Source: Paenibacillus sp. FSL W8-0186
GTDB taxonomy: Bacteria > Bacillota > Bacilli > Paenibacillales > Paenibacillaceae
DNA: 64,000 nucleotides
NCBI RefSeq assembly: GCF_037969765.1
Contig: NZ_CP150207.1
Coordinates: forward strand, 1,288,001-1,352,000
Direction of reading: 5' to 3'
The translations under genes and the position numbers were made by a program. The notes below the pieces were generated by a model. That model saw only the letters and a list, made by a program, of their open reading frames with translations, was not told the origin of the DNA and did not search any database. Positions within the stretch are counted from its first letter, which is position 1; each line of letters starts with the position of its first letter. Positions 62,110-64,000 of the stretch are shown here, one piece after another.

Positions 62110-63270
62110 TTGAGTAAATTGTTGGAATTTATTAACGGGCAGCGGGCTGCTTTACTGAAAGATCTGGAGCAGCTTGTGAACATGGATTCCCCGACCGGAA
62201 GCAAAGTGCTGGTAGATCAAGCGATGGAGGTTGTCATCCAGCGGTTTCAGGAGCTGATCGGAGGGACGGTCGAACGGATTCCGCAGGAACAATTCGGGGA
62301 TCAGGTCAAGCTGTATTTAAGGAAGGAAGCTGGAGCAGCAGCGGAGACAGGGGCTGGGCAAATTATGCTGCTGACGCATATCGATACGGTTTGGCCGGAG
62401 GGAGAGGTGGCCTGCCGCCCTTTCAGGCAAGAAGGGAACCGCCTGTACGGGCCAGGTATTTTCGATATGAAATGCGGCCTGCTGCAGGGGCTGTATGCGA
62501 TGTATGCCGTTGCGTCACAGTGTAATCCAACTAAAAATATCGTATTGTTCATCAATACGGATGAGGAAGTCGGCAGCCCGTCCTCCAGACGATGGATCGA
62601 GGAGGAGGCGGCGAAGAGCGACGCCGTATTCGTATTGGAGCCGGCACTCGGCCCTGACGGGAAGCTAAAAACCGCGCGCAAGGGAGTGGGCAGATTCACA
62701 CTGGAAATTGAGGGAGTTTCCGCCCACTCGGGAATCAACCACAGCGAAGGCGTGAGCGCCCTGGAGGAACTGGCTCATCAAATATTGTTCCTGCAGGGTT
62801 TGACGAACTATGAGAAGGGCTCCACGGTTAATGTCGGTTTGGCCTCTGGCGGGACGGCCGTCAACGTGGTGAGCGATTATGCACGGGCGCAATTTGAGCT
62901 GCGCATTGAGTCTAAAGACGAGGCCGATCGCCTTAGTCAGCTTATTAGCAATATGTCGCCCGTATTGAATAACGTCAAGCTTCGGGTGCAGGGAGGCATG
63001 GTGCGTCCGCCGATGGAACGGGCGATGAGCCGCGATTTATTCGCCAGTGCGCAGTCGGTCGCCCGCGAGTTGGGCTTCCCTTTGCAGGAGGCGGCTACGG
63101 GCGGAGCCAGTGACGGCAATTTTACCGCGGCATTAAATGTGCCGACGTTAGATGGACTGGGGGCCATAGGCCACGGTGCCCATGCGCTTGATGAATATGT
63201 CGAGCTGGATCACATTGCCCTGCGCAGTGCTTTATTAGCTCATTTATTGATGGAACAAATGAAAGATTAA
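62110..63270 (+). CDS. M20-family metallopeptidase
   Basis: A 386-aa protein with M20 motifs: LLTHIDTVWPEG (metal His and Asp), GPGIFDMKCG (bridging Asp) and NTDEEVGSP (catalytic Glu and metal Glu). It has the dimerisation domain (EGVSAHSGINHSEG). It resembles the glutamate-carboxypeptidase (CPG2/PepV) group, which cleaves C-terminal amino acids or dipeptides. TTG 62110 with AAGGAAGG upstream. Last gene of the operon, followed by a terminator. Confidence 0.9.
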   Translation: MSKLLEFINGQRAALLKDLEQLVNMDSPTGSKVLVDQAMEVVIQRFQELIGGTVERIPQEQFGDQVKLYLRKEAGAAAETGAGQIMLLTHIDTVWPEGEVACRPFRQEGNRLYGPGIFDMKCGLLQGLYAMYAVASQCNPTKNIVLFINTDEEVGSPSSRRWIEEEAAKSDAVFVLEPALGPDGKLKTARKGVGRFTLEIEGVSAHSGINHSEGVSALEELAHQILFLQGLTNYEKGSTVNVGLASGGTAVNVVSDYARAQFELRIESKDEADRLSQLISNMSPVLNNVKLRVQGGMVRPPMERAMSRDLFASAQSVARELGFPLQEAATGGASDGNFTAALNVPTLDGLGAIGHGAHALDEYVELDHIALRSALLAHLLMEQMKD

Positions 63271-63283
63271 CGCTGTTTGGAGA

Positions 63284-63330
63284 GGAGCATCCCCTTAGTA
63301 GATTACTCTGCTAGGGGACGGCTCCTTTTT
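63284..63330 (+). terminator. Terminator of the peptide-catabolic operon
   Basis: GGAGC/GCTCC and TCCCCTTAG/CTAGGGGA form a long stem, followed by five T (63326-63330). This is a strong rho-independent terminator. Confidence 0.88.
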
Positions 63331-63362
63331 GCTATTTGTCGTTGGAGAATTAATAGTTTGTA

Positions 63363-63725
63363 ATGCCTGCAACATTAGATGAATCTGCATCAAATGCTTC
63401 AAACGGTGATATTTTTGTACCTTCCAATGAAGCCTGTACGGTTGAGTTACTAACGTTAAATGATATAAAGGCTATTAATTGGCCCGATTCAGTTAATGGT
63501 TATTGGATATCTGTAGGGTTTTATCAAAATGATCAATTCAAAGGTCACGGATGGTTTTACAAAAATGATGGAGGCGGCGAAGCTATATTGTTAAATGGAA
63601 GTTTACAATATGATAGTACGACTTCGATTAAAGCAATGCGTTCTCTCTTTCAAAAAACTGTTGAATGTGAATGCAGCGGCTTAGTAAGTAAAGATTACTG
63701 GGATTTTAGACCGGATGAAATATAG
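63363..63725 (+). CDS. Small unknown protein
   Basis: A 120-aa acidic protein in AT-rich DNA. It has no signal peptide and no motif I recognise; GYWISVGFYQNDQFKGHGWFYKNDGG is a beta-rich stretch (shown here in parts). The ribosome binding site before ATG 63363 is poor, so the gene could be a truncated piece of a longer one or use a different start. Size and composition are like immunity proteins. Confidence 0.4.
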   Translation: MPATLDESASNASNGDIFVPSNEACTVELLTLNDIKAINWPDSVNGYWISVGFYQNDQFKGHGWFYKNDGGGEAILLNGSLQYDSTTSIKAMRSLFQKTVECECSGLVSKDYWDFRPDEI

Positions 63726-64000
63726 TGTTTGGTAAGAGAAAGTGGAAGATTAATTGTTCCCACTTTCCCAAACCGATCTTTTATAGGGTTATCATATCTT
63801 TTTCTTACTTGATAGATGCAAAGACTTATCTGAGGGCAAAGGAAGATTTCGTAAGCATCGACGCTTGTATTACCCGTTTTCGCCTCATTTTCAATTGAAG
63901 ACCCATCTTTCTTTTTAACGATTTCTCGGTCTCCCCTTTCAGTGACAAGCATACAATAAGAAAGCAGGACTGGCTTGTCATTCCAATCTATGAAGGATGA
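63695..64000 (-). CDS. Partial unknown protein running off the window
   Basis: The minus-strand frame stays open from 64000 to the stop at 63695 (at least 101 codons). It reads FIDWNDKPVLLSYCML near the edge, then VRKRYDNPIKDRFGK. The start lies beyond the window. It converges on the 63363 gene and overlaps it by 31 bp. No family was recognised. Confidence 0.45.
   Translation of the reverse strand, partial: SSFIDWNDKPVLLSYCMLVTERGDREIVKKKDGSSIENEAKTGNTSVDAYEIFLCPQISLCIYQVRKRYDNPIKDRFGKVGTINLPLSLTKHYISSGLKSQ

Noticed and set aside
63738..63767. GAAAGTGG/CCACTTTC hairpin as a terminator
   Set aside because: No T run follows on either strand, and it lies inside the probable minus-strand reading frame that leaves the window.

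Overview
The window looks like chromosomal DNA of a Bacillota bacterium, most likely Paenibacillus or a close relative. Ribosome binding sites are strong AGGAGG types with frequent GTG/TTG starts, promoters are sigma-A like, and the gene families fit: EssC/WXG100 secretion, copper-amine-oxidase stalk domain, YwqK and SUKH immunity proteins, and a DUF6809-like protein. No tRNA, rRNA, CRISPR array, integrase or transposase was seen.

Region 1 (179-17902) is one long plus-strand operon-like run behind a clear sigma-A promoter at 88-116. It starts with a Tad/Flp-pilus-like assembly machine: two MinD/CpaE-like proteins with degenerate P-loops, a CpaB/SAF-like protein, a CpaF secretion ATPase, TadB and TadC platform proteins, and three small pilin-like proteins. 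It runs without a break into a type VII secretion core: a YukD ubiquitin-like protein, a three-ATPase EssC without FHA domains, three WXG100 proteins, a lipase-like protein lacking its nucleophile, a lipoprotein, and an active-looking lipase with a C-terminal helical domain and YxxxE motif. EssA, EssB and EsaA are not visible.

Region 2 (18197-25035) holds two secreted proteins (stalk domain; 941 aa), then a Ser/Thr kinase facing a VWA-domain membrane protein whose gene overlaps it at the 3' end.

Region 3 (25443-49058) looks like a poorly described contractile-injection or type-VI-like machine: a 722-aa sheath-like candidate, an Hcp-like tube candidate, a J-domain protein, two FHA proteins, a PP2C phosphatase, a degenerate PP2C-TPR protein, a large Hsp70-like protein, four tandem RDD membrane proteins, a DcrB/EagR-like chaperone candidate, two VgrG/gpD-like spike proteins (one with a C-terminal toxin), a PAAR-like tip and several unknown proteins. 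ClpV, TssJLM and an obvious TssK are absent. The kinase/phosphatase/FHA/VWA set resembles the PpkA-PppA-Fha post-translational switch of type VI systems. A structured repeat of about 150 bp with compensatory base changes occurs four times between these genes.

Region 4 (47250-51500) is AT-rich polymorphic-toxin territory: toxin tip, ankyrin putative immunity protein, a decayed toxin fragment, SUKH-3 and YwqK immunity proteins, then an XRE repressor with two matching operators over a divergent promoter.

Region 5 (51672-63270) is an ordinary catabolic operon: threonine-synthase-like enzyme, a complete Dpp/Opp ABC transporter, an SDR, a polysaccharide-deacetylase-type hydrolase, an S9 peptidase and an M20 peptidase, closed by a strong terminator. 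Two small unknown genes, one running off the edge, end the window.
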